Below, one piece after another: positions 8,621 to 17,157 of a stretch of DNA of 64,000 nucleotides. Position 1 is the first letter of the stretch, and the number at the start of each line of letters is the position of its first letter. The notes under the pieces were generated by a model, which saw nothing but the letters and a program-made list of their open reading frames with translations, searched no databases and was not told where the DNA came from. Source of the DNA: CAWUKT01 sp964352215 (GTDB lineage Bacteria; Bacteroidota; Bacteroidia; J057; JADKCL01); assembly GCA_964352215.1 (NCBI GenBank), contig CAYGRE010000013.1, positions 1-64,000 on the forward strand, read 5' to 3'. The translations under genes and the position numbers were made by a program.

Positions 8621-9532
8621 TCAAAACTGAGTATAAGCTATGTCCGTCAGTTGATTGGCCTGCAGGTAAATAAACGTCCGGTCTGAATTGATTAGAATAT
8701 TGAACCGCTTCAGGACATCTCCACCAATGACACTCATCCTTTGCCGGCCAATTTTTCCCTGAAAGAATCCTACCGGAACAGCTGTCAATTCGATTTCACC
8801 CAGTGCAAATGCGGGCAACAAGCCCTTCTGGACTTTGATGACATTCCCAAAAGAATCCTTCAATTCCTTTTCGTCAATGATCTCTATTCGTTTCCTTACT
8901 TTTCTTTTAGCCGCAAACTTATCATCAAACAAAAGTGCGCCACCGTAACCTGAGTGGATCATAAACAGATTGGTAAAATCAACGCCACCGATGGTGCTTT
9001 TTCCCTGGATAAACAGAGACCCGTTTTCAGTTTGCAGCGGCATTTTGGTAAAACCATCTGCTTTGTCCGGGAGTGATGCAAGCAGGATCAAGAGGTTCTG
9101 GTCAAAGTCAATCTCGATCACATACCCCTCAAACAAGTTGGGCCCAAATTTCCCATCTGTGCCCGGTCCTGAATTTTTGTCTTCCCAAACACCTACACTG
9201 TCCCAATGCAATTTCCCGATTTCCACGGTATTGCTTTCGCTGTACCTCATGGTCGATTTTCCACCCCAACTGGTCGCATCGCCTTCTGAATTCCATTGTA
9301 TACTCTTCATCCCCTCGCTTGCTTTCTTGGTCAGAGTGACGGAATTGGCCGCAGTGTGAAACATGAGGTCGAGGGTGTCGATTCCTCCAAACACGGCTTT
9401 GATCGAGATGTTATTGTGGGATGTGAGGGTAAATGGAATGGTTTCAACGATGGTATTGGGTTGAGCCCAGATCAACTGCCCCAAAGCCAAGAGCATTCCA
9501 AGGACCAATACAGGCTTACGCATCATTTTCAT
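8621..9532 (-). CDS. Aspartic-protease-like secreted protein lacking catalytic Asp
   Basis: The 303-residue protein begins with a signal peptide (cleavage after W-A-Q near residue 24). The fold reads as a two-lobe retropepsin/pepsin-like protein of Bacteroidota. The first lobe has D-L-M-F-H-T-A-A-N-S where active enzymes have F-D-T-G-A; the second has F-M-I-H-S-G-Y-G-G where I-D-T-G is expected. It ends with I-G-G-D-V-L-K-R-F-N-I-L-I, the usual hallmark near the C-terminus of this family. Both catalytic aspartates are thus His (H59 and H193). Start 9532 was chosen for the signal peptide; the longer frame to 9655 would lie inside the upstream HTH gene, whose end it overlaps by 17 bases. Protease activity is unlikely; ligand or metal binding is conceivable. 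Confidence 0.7.
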   Translation of the reverse strand: MKMMRKPVLVLGMLLALGQLIWAQPNTIVETIPFTLTSHNNISIKAVFGGIDTLDLMFHTAANSVTLTKKASEGMKSIQWNSEGDATSWGGKSTMRYSESNTVEIGKLHWDSVGVWEDKNSGPGTDGKFGPNLFEGYVIEIDFDQNLLILLASLPDKADGFTKMPLQTENGSLFIQGKSTIGGVDFTNLFMIHSGYGGALLFDDKFAAKRKVRKRIEIIDEKELKDSFGNVIKVQKGLLPAFALGEIELTAVPVGFFQGKIGRQRMSVIGGDVLKRFNILINSDRTFIYLQANQLTDIAYTQF

Positions 9533-10085
9533 TATTAGTGCTTCCTTGTAAAACCTCCAACTTGGCTTCCAGCACCGAAACCTGAAGCTTCCTGTCAAAT
9601 TCCAATTGCTTGATCTCCTCCCGGAGCCGGTCCAGTTCGGCCTGTTGTTGCTCATTTTGCTTTTGAGCTTCCTGTGTGACTTTCTTCAGCTCGGCTTCCA
9701 GGCTTTTATTGGCTGCTTTCAGTTCGGTGGTTTCTGCAGTTAGGGCGGCCAGGCGGGTTGCTTGATCCTCCTTCTCAGTCAGCAAATGCTCCGTCTCCGT
9801 CTGGCGACTCAGCAATTCGTTCGTTTCACCTGCCCCGACACCGGCTGCCTTGGCTTTCTTCAGGACCGTAGAGTTCTCCCTGGCCAATAAGTGAACGAAA
9901 AGGTCTTCTTCGAGGGCCACAGAAAGCTTTCGAAGGGTGGTTACCTTCAATACTTGTCGCATTAGCAGGCTGTTAATGTTTTGCGGGCGCCTGTTTAACT
10001 TCCTCGCAAGATCCACCTGGCGAATCCTCTTTCGTTTCATCACTTCGGTCAGGATGGTCGGCCAGTCTGGGTGTAAGTATTTCAT
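9516..10085 (-). CDS. HTH (Cro/CI-like) protein with long C-terminal coiled coil
   Basis: Residues 8-65 form a helix-turn-helix of Cro/CI type (M-K-R-K-R-I-R-Q-V-D-L-A-R-K-L, then R-R-P-Q-N-I-N-S-L-L and a third helix with T-L-R-K-L-S-V-A-L). From about residue 95 to 180 the protein is a Glu/Lys/Leu/Gln-rich coiled coil without proline, probably for dimer or multimer formation. No signal peptide. It overlaps the following protease-like gene by 17 bases, so the two are probably co-transcribed and translationally coupled. The 22-bp minisatellite lies just upstream of its start and may sit in its promoter region. It may regulate its own operon; the target is unknown. Confidence 0.75.
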   Translation of the reverse strand: MKYLHPDWPTILTEVMKRKRIRQVDLARKLNRRPQNINSLLMRQVLKVTTLRKLSVALEEDLFVHLLARENSTVLKKAKAAGVGAGETNELLSRQTETEHLLTEKEDQATRLAALTAETTELKAANKSLEAELKKVTQEAQKQNEQQQAELDRLREEIKQLEFDRKLQVSVLEAKLEVLQGSTNNENDA

Positions 10086-10214
10086 GTTTGTTAGAATTAA
10101 TAGTTTGAATAACAGTTTGTTAGAGCTGTCTTTTCTTGGGAAAGGACAACCGGTTTTACCCTAAACGACCATTAATGTAGGAACATTCGGAGAAAAAAAC
10201 CACGCTGGAGAGAA

Positions 10215-10258
10215 TAAAAATCCATCTCCAAGGTTATCCCCATCCATCTGCAAGAGCA
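10215..10258 (-). repeat. Two inverted copies of the 22-bp minisatellite unit
   Basis: Read on the minus strand, this segment gives two 22-bp units of the type CTTGCAGATGGATGGGGATA and CCTTGGAGATGGATTTTTAT, which match the right-hand units of the main array. They are therefore in opposite orientation to it and could pair with it as a long hairpin. Confidence 0.6.
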
Positions 10259-10265
10259 TTGATAT

Positions 10266-10740
10266 CTACTTGGAAGTTGATGGTGATACTCTTCCAGGTG
10301 GATATGTATAACCTTCTGGGGGTATACATATACCCTTGGAACTAGATAGATGTATCCTTGGAACTGGATAGTTATATCCTTGGAACTGGATAGCTGTATC
10401 CTTGGAACTGGATAGTTATATCNNNNNNNNNNNNNNNNNNNNNNNNNNNNNNNNNNNNNNNNNNNNNNNNNNNNNNNNNNNNNNNNNNNNNNNNNNNNNN
10501 NNNNNNNNNNNNNNNNNNNNNNTGGAACTGGATAGTTATATCCTTGGAACTGGATAGCTATATCCTTGGAACTGGATGAAGGTATCCTTGGAGATGGATG
10601 AAGGTCTACTTGGAGATGGATAATGGTCTACTTGGAGATGGATATGCATCAGCTCAGAAGTGGATTTACATTTCCGGGGAAGCGGATATTTTTTTCAGAA
10701 GTGGGTTTATACCTCCCTTGAATATGGATACCTACCTTCC
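10266..10740 (+). repeat. 22-bp tandem repeat array (minisatellite)
   Basis: At least 16 units follow one another with a 22-bp period, consensus TCCTTGGAACTGGATAGTTA plus two bases (TA). Units next to the gap are nearly identical; units toward both ends are progressively diverged (for example CTTCCAGGTGGATATGTATA on the left and CAGAAGTGGGTTTATACCTC on the right). Because 22 is not a multiple of three and the frames carry stops, it is non-coding. The real length is unknown because of the N gap in its centre. Confidence 0.9.
10423..10522. other. Assembly gap of exactly 100 N
   Basis: A run of 100 unknown bases interrupts the most homogeneous part of the 22-bp array. The round length suggests a scaffolding placeholder rather than a measured distance. 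Confidence 0.98.
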
Positions 10741-10823
10741 TTTATCACTTTTTTAGGAGATGAATGATTAAATAATAGATAGAACAAAAGAAATCATACA
10801 TCTGCAAGAATTCTATCTTTTCA

Positions 10824-10852
10824 TTGTAAATTTCAACTAAAGCGATAATTTG
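10824..10852 (+). promoter_or_regulatory. Promoter candidate for the pentapeptide-repeat gene
   Basis: TTG at 10824-10826 is followed after 19 bases by TAATTTG at 10846-10852, close to the Bacteroidota -33/-7 pair. The leader before the ATG at 10926 would be about 65 bases. Confidence 0.4.
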
Positions 10853-10925
10853 ACAACTCACTGAAATCTGTCACGGTGAAAAGGTCTGTAAAAGCAGAGC
10901 CCATTGAGTAAAATTACATACAATT

Positions 10926-12218
10926 ATGAGTCATGAGGAGAATACTGACCATTTCGAGGGTAACGGCATTATTCCCTCTGGTCAGGAGAATTCAAACGTC
11001 CCCCAGCCTGAGGTGAAAAAGGACAGGTCCCTGATTAACCTCATTGTCGGAATGATGATCGGCGTCCTGTTCACTTTTTTCATTGCGGAATTTGTTCTCC
11101 CAGCAACTGCTAGTAATTGGACAAATATCCTTTATGGAGCAATAGGCACATTTGGTGTCCTGGTCCTTGTTGTAGCTCTCATCTATTTCATTGCCCGAAA
11201 ACTAATTCTGAGGAAGCTCAAAGAAGCCATCGATAAGGGTAGAAATTTATTGGATGGAGTTGTTGAAGTACTAATGGCAGACAATTTTGCCTCTGCTCAG
11301 GATCAGTTAAAAAGGAAACTACCGGAGTTCACGGCCCAGGTGAAAATCTTTCTGCTTAAGAGGTGGGCCCTGAGGGCTTTTGGAATCATTGCTGTATTCT
11401 TTACCGGGCTTTTCTCCAGTATGCTGGTTTTTCAACAGAATGAATTGGTTGAATCGCAAAATAAGCTCATCAATCAGCAGGTAGGTCTGGAAGATCAGCA
11501 GGTTTTATTTCAGGAAGCGGAACTGAGAAAGGCAGATGCTGAAGTTTCTGCCATCATCGAGCAATCAGTTCAGTATTTCCTGGAACATCCAGACTCGCAT
11601 GCAATACCAGCTCCCTTAAAATCCCGAATAGCGACCAGTACACATCAATTTGCTCCTTATGAATCACCTGGAAAAGAAGGAAACTACCAAAAGTCATCCG
11701 TTGATTTTCTGAGTCCGGAAAGAGGAAGGTTGTTTGCCTGGCTGATTGAATTCAAGCCTTCCAACCTAACGGACATCTTGGCCATTTCAGATTTCTCTTA
11801 TGCCGATCTTGAAGGAAGGACCATCGTGATGGATACCTTGGTTGAGAATCTCAAGTTAGAACATGCCAACCTAAAGAATTGTACCCTTAGAAATATTGAT
11901 TGGAGGAGAGCCTGGATGAAGGACTCCGATCTGACCGGGGCCACCCTGGATAATGTTACTCTCTTTCACTCGGACCTCAATAATGTGCGAATGGATAGCA
12001 TTACCATCCTCGGAAAGTTGGACATCTCGTCCTCCAACTATCATAAAATGACCATGCTAAATGTAAAGTATCCGGCCCGGAATAATGGGCAACCTCAAAT
12101 ATACGCAGGAGGGATACTCGCTGCTGAAGTACTCATTGGAATTGGTGATTCAGCCAGTTTCAGCAAAGAAGAGGTGGATTCAAGTATCACTGAATACCTT
12201 TTAAGATTTGACAAGTAA
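10926..12218 (+). CDS. Membrane protein with coiled linker and pentapeptide-repeat-like C-terminus
   Basis: The 430-residue protein has no signal peptide but three predicted membrane helices (about residues 38-60, 67-92 and 150-172). Between helices 2 and 3 lies a 60-residue charged helix (K-L-K-E-A-I-D-K-G-R-N-L-L-D), and after helix 3 a Gln/Glu-rich coiled coil (F-Q-Q-N-E-L-V-E-S-Q-N-K). Residues 290-350 carry a run of degenerate pentapeptide repeats A(D/N)L-x-x (Y-A-D-L-E, H-A-N-L-K, D-S-D-L-T-G-A-T-L), which fold as a square beta-helix. The architecture recalls bacterial membrane proteins with cytoplasmic pentapeptide domains. Function unknown; a scaffold or signalling role is possible. 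Confidence 0.7.
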   Translation: MSHEENTDHFEGNGIIPSGQENSNVPQPEVKKDRSLINLIVGMMIGVLFTFFIAEFVLPATASNWTNILYGAIGTFGVLVLVVALIYFIARKLILRKLKEAIDKGRNLLDGVVEVLMADNFASAQDQLKRKLPEFTAQVKIFLLKRWALRAFGIIAVFFTGLFSSMLVFQQNELVESQNKLINQQVGLEDQQVLFQEAELRKADAEVSAIIEQSVQYFLEHPDSHAIPAPLKSRIATSTHQFAPYESPGKEGNYQKSSVDFLSPERGRLFAWLIEFKPSNLTDILAISDFSYADLEGRTIVMDTLVENLKLEHANLKNCTLRNIDWRRAWMKDSDLTGATLDNVTLFHSDLNNVRMDSITILGKLDISSSNYHKMTMLNVKYPARNNGQPQIYAGGILAAEVLIGIGDSASFSKEEVDSSITEYLLRFDK

Positions 12219-12403
12219 TGATTTCCAGTACAGATATGAAGGAGGGAACAAACTCTGAGCTCAATTTGAATTACAGAAGCTCCGAACTTTGGCAGGTGCT
12301 TGACATTCTGTGGAGAAAGGCATACCTTGAGTTTCATATTCTCAGTAGCACCCGGGCGTACCTGTCGATTTTATCGTCTAAGAGTCCCAACCAAATGCAT
12401 CCT

Positions 12404-12994
12404 ATGAAAATCCAGAAGTGTATCCAAGCCGCTTCGTTAATGGTTTTGATTTTATTAATGTCTTCATGCGGGCAACCTCCCAAAGAGGAATTAAACGAAG
12501 AGCTGAACATTGAGCCTGGTTTCAGGCGTGTTCTGGTTTCTAATCAAATCCAAAGCGAAGCCCCCCTTCAACGAGATGAATCTGACTACTATCCCTTTAT
12601 CAGGGAGGCCTATGGCATCATGGATCCATCCAAACTCGTCTTTGTCGATGGATCATTGCGCGTTGAGACGAGCGATCTGAATGTGCTTGAAGAATGGAAG
12701 TTCTATTTGGCAGGATTGGTTGAAAATTCACAATTCGGCCATTTACAATACTTTAAGCTTGAACTGGAAGAGGTTAATGGGAAATTGTACATCGCTGACC
12801 GTCCCAATAACCTCTTGCAAATGAAGTATTGTTGGAATAAGAATACTGGAAAAGACTGCGGCTATTCGAATCTCATAAAGGATGGTCCAGAAGGAAGACC
12901 TATGATAAAATATCAATGCAACTGTTCCCAGGAAGAGGTTTTCAGCGGTACTGATACCCGAGGTATGAGGCTGGAGGAGCCTGCCGCCCATTGA
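12404..12994 (+). CDS. Lipoprotein with C-terminal cysteine cluster
   Basis: The start at 12404 gives a standard lipoprotein signal (M-K-I-Q-K-C, hydrophobic core, L-M-S-S-C lipobox with Cys at residue 22). The longer frame from 12218 adds 62 residues with no signal character and is not preferred. The mature protein is acidic, then has about 120 residues of mixed character, and four cysteines toward the end (Y-C-W-N, D-C-G-Y, Q-C-N-C). The next gene, 53 bases downstream, also encodes a lipoprotein with a Cys-rich end; the two look like a functional pair. Function unknown. Confidence 0.7.
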   Translation: MKIQKCIQAASLMVLILLMSSCGQPPKEELNEELNIEPGFRRVLVSNQIQSEAPLQRDESDYYPFIREAYGIMDPSKLVFVDGSLRVETSDLNVLEEWKFYLAGLVENSQFGHLQYFKLELEEVNGKLYIADRPNNLLQMKYCWNKNTGKDCGYSNLIKDGPEGRPMIKYQCNCSQEEVFSGTDTRGMRLEEPAAH

Positions 12995-13047
12995 CCTCTT
13001 GAAAAGAGTCCCTGTTTTGTAATTATTGATCCAAAAACCAAGCTAAG

Positions 13048-13506
13048 ATGTATAAATTCAGCTACAGGCTATTTATGGCCAGCATACTTATTTCCCTTTT
13101 CGGATGCGTTGAGATGCCCGCTGAGATCGAGGATCCAACGATTTCATCTCCCGCTTTCTCAACCAATGGGCAAATCATCGGGAAAAAGATAAATCAGGCG
13201 TATACATCTGATTTAAGTTCTCAGGAATTGTGTGGACTATTTTCTAAATATACCCCCCTGCCTATTGTAAGTGTTTCCTTTGAAGAGGAAGCAGGTTATT
13301 CATATCTCCGGGCATTTGATGGTACTGCAAACTATTACCTAAACATAGATATTGACAGTGCAAGCGGTGAATTAAGACTTCTGAGTGGGGGAAAAAGATG
13401 TGCCGGGGAAGGCTGCACAGATTGTGCATTAAAAGGGGTAAACAGTTGTGTCTGCGATGGTTCGGGAGATGACTCCAATTGCAAGTATTCGGAGCTCATG
13501 GAATGA
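13048..13506 (+). CDS. Small lipoprotein with Cys-rich C-terminus
   Basis: The 152-residue product has the lipobox L-F-G-C (Cys at residue 20). The middle contains a short strand-rich domain. The last 40 residues hold six cysteines (K-R-C-A-G-E-G-C-T-D-C, then N-S-C-V-C-D-G and N-C-K-Y), suggesting disulfides or metal binding on the cell surface or periplasmic face. It follows the 12404-12994 lipoprotein, which shares the organisation of lipobox plus C-terminal cysteines, so the two may descend from one gene. No known family recognised. Confidence 0.65.
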   Translation: MYKFSYRLFMASILISLFGCVEMPAEIEDPTISSPAFSTNGQIIGKKINQAYTSDLSSQELCGLFSKYTPLPIVSVSFEEEAGYSYLRAFDGTANYYLNIDIDSASGELRLLSGGKRCAGEGCTDCALKGVNSCVCDGSGDDSNCKYSELME

Positions 13507-13592
13507 TGACTTTCGAAATTGTGACTTGTAGGATTGTCTCAAAAATAGAGATAGCAGCAGGATTTCCTCCCTTTGATTGATTAAGTTTATGA

Positions 13593-15233
13593 ATGCGCTT
13601 TGGCATTATCATCTTCCTGGCACTGTTATCAGGTTTGGCTACTTACCAGCCATTGCCGTCCCAAACCGTCTCCATCATCCCAGCCAGGCATGACGCAAAA
13701 GAAGCCATAGCACCGGCAAAAGAATCCCAACCCATTGCTGAAGAGCGTCTCCCCGAAGCAAATGTCACCACAGGTCCGATATGCCGACTTCCCCACTACG
13801 AACAATTGATCGGATTCACCCAGGGCGGTGACGACCACTATTACCTGGCCTTCTCGGCCAGTGGATCGGTCGGCAGTTTCTCCGGCTACGGAGAGTCGGT
13901 GATCACCCTCCGGCGATTTGACCCAGATCTGAAGCTCACCCATGAATTGAGCATCGGAAAGGGGAGGGGCGTGGACCAGATAACCAATGTCTACGGAATG
14001 CTGCCCAGCGACCAGGGCATCGCCCTGATCAGTATCATGCGAACGGAAAACGGGGTCCCCGCCTGGTTCCTGTGTCACCCCACCTTCAGCAAGGCCTCCG
14101 CATCCTTCGATTGCGACTCCATCTTCCCCATGCCCGGCCACAACCCCGGCCTCACCAACCCTACTTTCCGAACCACCACCAACTCACAGGGACTGACCGC
14201 CGTGGCCTGGCGCAGCCTCGACCAACCAGAGGATAATTCCCTCCGGGTCATGATCTTTGACAAACACCTGAACATCCTTCAGGAACCCATCGCCCCCTTC
14301 CTCAAATGGAATGACCCCATCGACCTCAGCTACTGGACCCTGCTCGATGAGAACAGGATCATCTTCCAGATCCACGGCCAGGAAGGGCCCAAACGAAGGA
14401 CAGACTCCAGTGGAGGAATCGGGATGGTGGTGCACGATTTCCGGGAAGAGCGCAACCACCTGTTTTCCATGACCAACCATTTAATGGTTCCCCTGTCACT
14501 GAGTGGGAGCCTGCATCCTGTTAGCGGGCGAATCATGTTGGCTGGATTGTACGCGGATCGGGTGGAAGAAAATCTGGAAGTAGGACTTTTCCTGGGCGAA
14601 TTCCTGGGCGGGGATACCTTATCCAATCTCCGCACCCTGCCCTTTGGGGAAGAAATGTGGAATTTCCTCGTCTATGAAGAAGGTCGGAATGAAAATCAGT
14701 TTCGCTTCAGAAGACCTTTTCAGCAAATATTCGAATTCATACCTGCGAACCGGAACCGCTACGGAATTCTCCATCATCCCTACCTGGTGCTCGACTTTAT
14801 GGGACGGCCCAATGGGACATTCAGGGTGAAAGGAACTTCCATGGTGGCGCGGTCTCTCCTTTGTTATGACCTTGGTCCGGGAGGCGGAAACAAACCCTTT
14901 CTCGACCATGAATACCAGATTTCCCAATACGAAGAGCACCAGAACAGTTGGGGCATCGGCTACAGCAACCGCTGCATGACCCTGATCGATTGTGCACATA
15001 CCAGAAATGACGTCCGACCTTATGGATACGAAGTCAGCCAGTTTCAGGTGAAGGATGAATCCGGGAAGCTTGCCGTTACAGGGACTTCGATCAACAATAG
15101 ATTTGCCGGGAAAGGCCGTGATTTTACGGTGATGCGACCACGATTTTCGACTGGAGATGCTGAATCACAGGTGGTCGTTTCACGCTTTCGGAATAAGTTG
15201 AGGCTCGTTCGCATTCGGATTGATTCAGAGTGA
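13593..15233 (+). CDS. Secreted protein of unknown function
   Basis: The 546-residue protein has a short hydrophobic leader (M-R-F-G-I-I-I-F-L-A-L-L-S-G-L-A) consistent with a signal peptide. The body is beta-rich with many aromatic residues and repeated patterns such as strand-turn-strand with D-x-x-L, which could be an irregular beta-propeller. No sorting domain, lipobox or catalytic motif is evident. GC and codon use match the neighbours. It stands 86 bases after the Cys-rich lipoprotein gene. Unrecognised. Confidence 0.65.
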   Translation: MRFGIIIFLALLSGLATYQPLPSQTVSIIPARHDAKEAIAPAKESQPIAEERLPEANVTTGPICRLPHYEQLIGFTQGGDDHYYLAFSASGSVGSFSGYGESVITLRRFDPDLKLTHELSIGKGRGVDQITNVYGMLPSDQGIALISIMRTENGVPAWFLCHPTFSKASASFDCDSIFPMPGHNPGLTNPTFRTTTNSQGLTAVAWRSLDQPEDNSLRVMIFDKHLNILQEPIAPFLKWNDPIDLSYWTLLDENRIIFQIHGQEGPKRRTDSSGGIGMVVHDFREERNHLFSMTNHLMVPLSLSGSLHPVSGRIMLAGLYADRVEENLEVGLFLGEFLGGDTLSNLRTLPFGEEMWNFLVYEEGRNENQFRFRRPFQQIFEFIPANRNRYGILHHPYLVLDFMGRPNGTFRVKGTSMVARSLLCYDLGPGGGNKPFLDHEYQISQYEEHQNSWGIGYSNRCMTLIDCAHTRNDVRPYGYEVSQFQVKDESGKLAVTGTSINNRFAGKGRDFTVMRPRFSTGDAESQVVVSRFRNKLRLVRIRIDSE

Positions 15234-15459
15234 CAAGGGTTCTGCGATGAAAGTGACCCTGCTTGAATCCGGTTTCGATTTCCACTGGCCCAGCTTGCTA
15301 CTGATCCGAAAAAAAATCCTGGAATGGTAGTTGGGCGCGCAAGAATTGTATCATCCGATTGTTTTTAATGTCTCCCAATCCTCTATTTTAGTCTTGTGGA
15401 GATCAAGCAGACCTCTTCACTTATTTTATTTTGTAAAACCTATTTATTTTGATTGCTAC

Positions 15460-17157
15460 ATGAGAGTTATTATTTCAATGGCTATTTGCCTTGCCTGCTT
15501 TTGTTCCATTCTTCCCGCCCAAACCTTCAGCGAGGTGCAAAAAGTGGTAGGAAACGACCGCGAATTCAACCTGCAATTTGGCATTTCGGTGGCTATTTCC
15601 GGGGACATTGCCGTGGTCGGAGCCCACAAAGAAAACACGGATGCAACCGGTCAAAATCAGATCACAGAAGCCGGAGCAGCCTATATTTTCCGTAAAGATT
15701 CCGTAGGCGCCTGGAGTTTGGCCCAGAAAATCGTACAAGGGGACCGTTTTCAGGGAGATCGTTTTGGGAATGCGGTGGCTGTCTGGGGCGAGCAGGTTTT
15801 TGTGGGCGCAGAAAAGCAGGATTACGATGAAAATGGAAACAACATTGCCTTGTCAGCAGGAGCCGTCTACCTGTTTGAACCCGATGGCAATGGCAACTGG
15901 ATACAGGTACGAAAATTTACAGAACCCAGCCGGTTGATGGGAAATAACTACGGGCATGGAATTGCGGTCGACCGGGACCACCTCATCATTTCAGCCTTTG
16001 GCAATGACTACGATGTCAATGAATCGAACCAGATTGTGGGTGCGGGAGCGGCCTATATCTATGAAAGGAGCAGCCTTGGCAATTGGGCCCTGGTGCAAAA
16101 GATCATTTCCAGTGATCGCCAGATGGATGATGCCTTCGGGCTGGCGGTAGACATCGAAGGTGGCCGGGCCATTGTCGGCACCCGGGTCCACAGCTTTGAT
16201 CTGAATGGAGGAAACTATTTGCCTTCTGCCGGAGCAGCTTATGTTTTCGAACGTGCGTCCAGCGGGAGTTGGGTAGAGGTTCAGAAATTGGTCACCCAGG
16301 AGCGGGACAGTCTGGATCAGTTTGGAACCACGGTTGCGATATCCGGTAACACCATTGCAGTAGGGGCTCCCCGTGAGACACTCAATGCCAGTGGAATGGA
16401 CTCCATGTACCTGGCCGGTGCCACCTATATTTTTGAGCGGGAGGGCAATGGCAACTGGATCCAGACCCAGAAACTAGTCGCTTCTGGTCGCCTCCCCAAC
16501 CGGGCATTTGGAAATGACCTCGACTTATCCGGGGATTACCTCATGGTTTCCGGCCTGCTGGATGCGGATGGCTTACCAGCCCAGCCTTCACTGGTAGATG
16601 CCGGTGCCGTCTATTTCTTCCAGCGTGGGACTGGAGGAGCCTGGAGTGAAGCCCATAAACTGGTGGCTTCGGACCGGGATGCGGAGGACTATTTCGGGCA
16701 AACGGTGGCTGTTTCGGGGAACCAAGCCATTTTTGGAGCACCTTCAGAAGACCACGATGTCACTGGGGGCGCTTTCATTTCCGGAGCGGGATCGGCCTAT
16801 CTCTTTGCAGCACCTTCCCTGATGACAGCGGAACCAGAGCCGGTTGACCTCGCCGGGATCAAGGTGTTTCCAAATCCAACCCAGGGAGAACTGCATTTTG
16901 ATTTGGGAGATTTGCGCAAAGCCGGGAGTTGGAGGGTATGGAATTTGAAGAGCGAAATGGTGAATGCAGGGGAATTTGGTTCTGGTATAAGTTCGGGATT
17001 TACAGGAGCAGCTTCGAGCTCTGCTGGTTCAGGCTCAGGAGGAGCAGCTTTTGGACCTGAACGAAATATCAACATCAATGGAGCCCCCGGAATGTATATC
17101 CTGGAATTGCGACTGGAAAATGGCCAGGTTTTCCATCAGAAGATTTTGAAGAGATAG
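15460..17157 (+). CDS. Seven-repeat FG-GAP-like beta-propeller with T9SS sorting domain
   Basis: After a signal peptide (M-R-V-I-I-S-M-A-I-C-L-A, cleaved after L-P-A-Q) the protein holds seven copies of an approximately 65-residue unit: F-G-x-x-V-A-x-x-G-x-x-x-x-V-G-A, a D-x-N-G-x-N loop, and G-A-A-Y-I-F-x-R. This is the integrin-like FG-GAP blade, and the D-x-N-G-N loops probably bind calcium. A low-complexity Gly/Ser/Ala segment (about residues 510-535) sits inside the C-terminal sorting domain, which contains V-F-P-N-P-T-Q-G-E and ends with G-M-Y-I-L-E-L-R and a terminal lysine-arginine. The product should be exported by the type IX system to the cell surface. The frame begins at 15331 but the start at 15460 is chosen for the signal peptide. 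Ligand unknown; an adhesin is likely. Confidence 0.85.
   Translation: MRVIISMAICLACFCSILPAQTFSEVQKVVGNDREFNLQFGISVAISGDIAVVGAHKENTDATGQNQITEAGAAYIFRKDSVGAWSLAQKIVQGDRFQGDRFGNAVAVWGEQVFVGAEKQDYDENGNNIALSAGAVYLFEPDGNGNWIQVRKFTEPSRLMGNNYGHGIAVDRDHLIISAFGNDYDVNESNQIVGAGAAYIYERSSLGNWALVQKIISSDRQMDDAFGLAVDIEGGRAIVGTRVHSFDLNGGNYLPSAGAAYVFERASSGSWVEVQKLVTQERDSLDQFGTTVAISGNTIAVGAPRETLNASGMDSMYLAGATYIFEREGNGNWIQTQKLVASGRLPNRAFGNDLDLSGDYLMVSGLLDADGLPAQPSLVDAGAVYFFQRGTGGAWSEAHKLVASDRDAEDYFGQTVAVSGNQAIFGAPSEDHDVTGGAFISGAGSAYLFAAPSLMTAEPEPVDLAGIKVFPNPTQGELHFDLGDLRKAGSWRVWNLKSEMVNAGEFGSGISSGFTGAASSSAGSGSGGAAFGPERNININGAPGMYILELRLENGQVFHQKILKR

Larger units (their letters stand above)
10086..10925. other. 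Long intergenic region with minisatellite
   Basis: About 840 bases lie between the divergent HTH gene and the pentapeptide-repeat gene. No ORF with coding character was seen. It holds a 22-bp tandem array, two inverted copies of the unit, an assembly gap, and an A/T-rich stretch with a probable promoter for the downstream gene. Confidence 0.8.

Noticed and set aside
10423..10522. Possible biological insertion or unusual DNA at the N run
   Set aside because: Exactly 100 N inside a tandem repeat is an assembly placeholder.
10266..10740. CRISPR array
   Set aside because: The 22-bp units follow each other directly with no unique spacers, diverge toward both edges and have no cas genes nearby.
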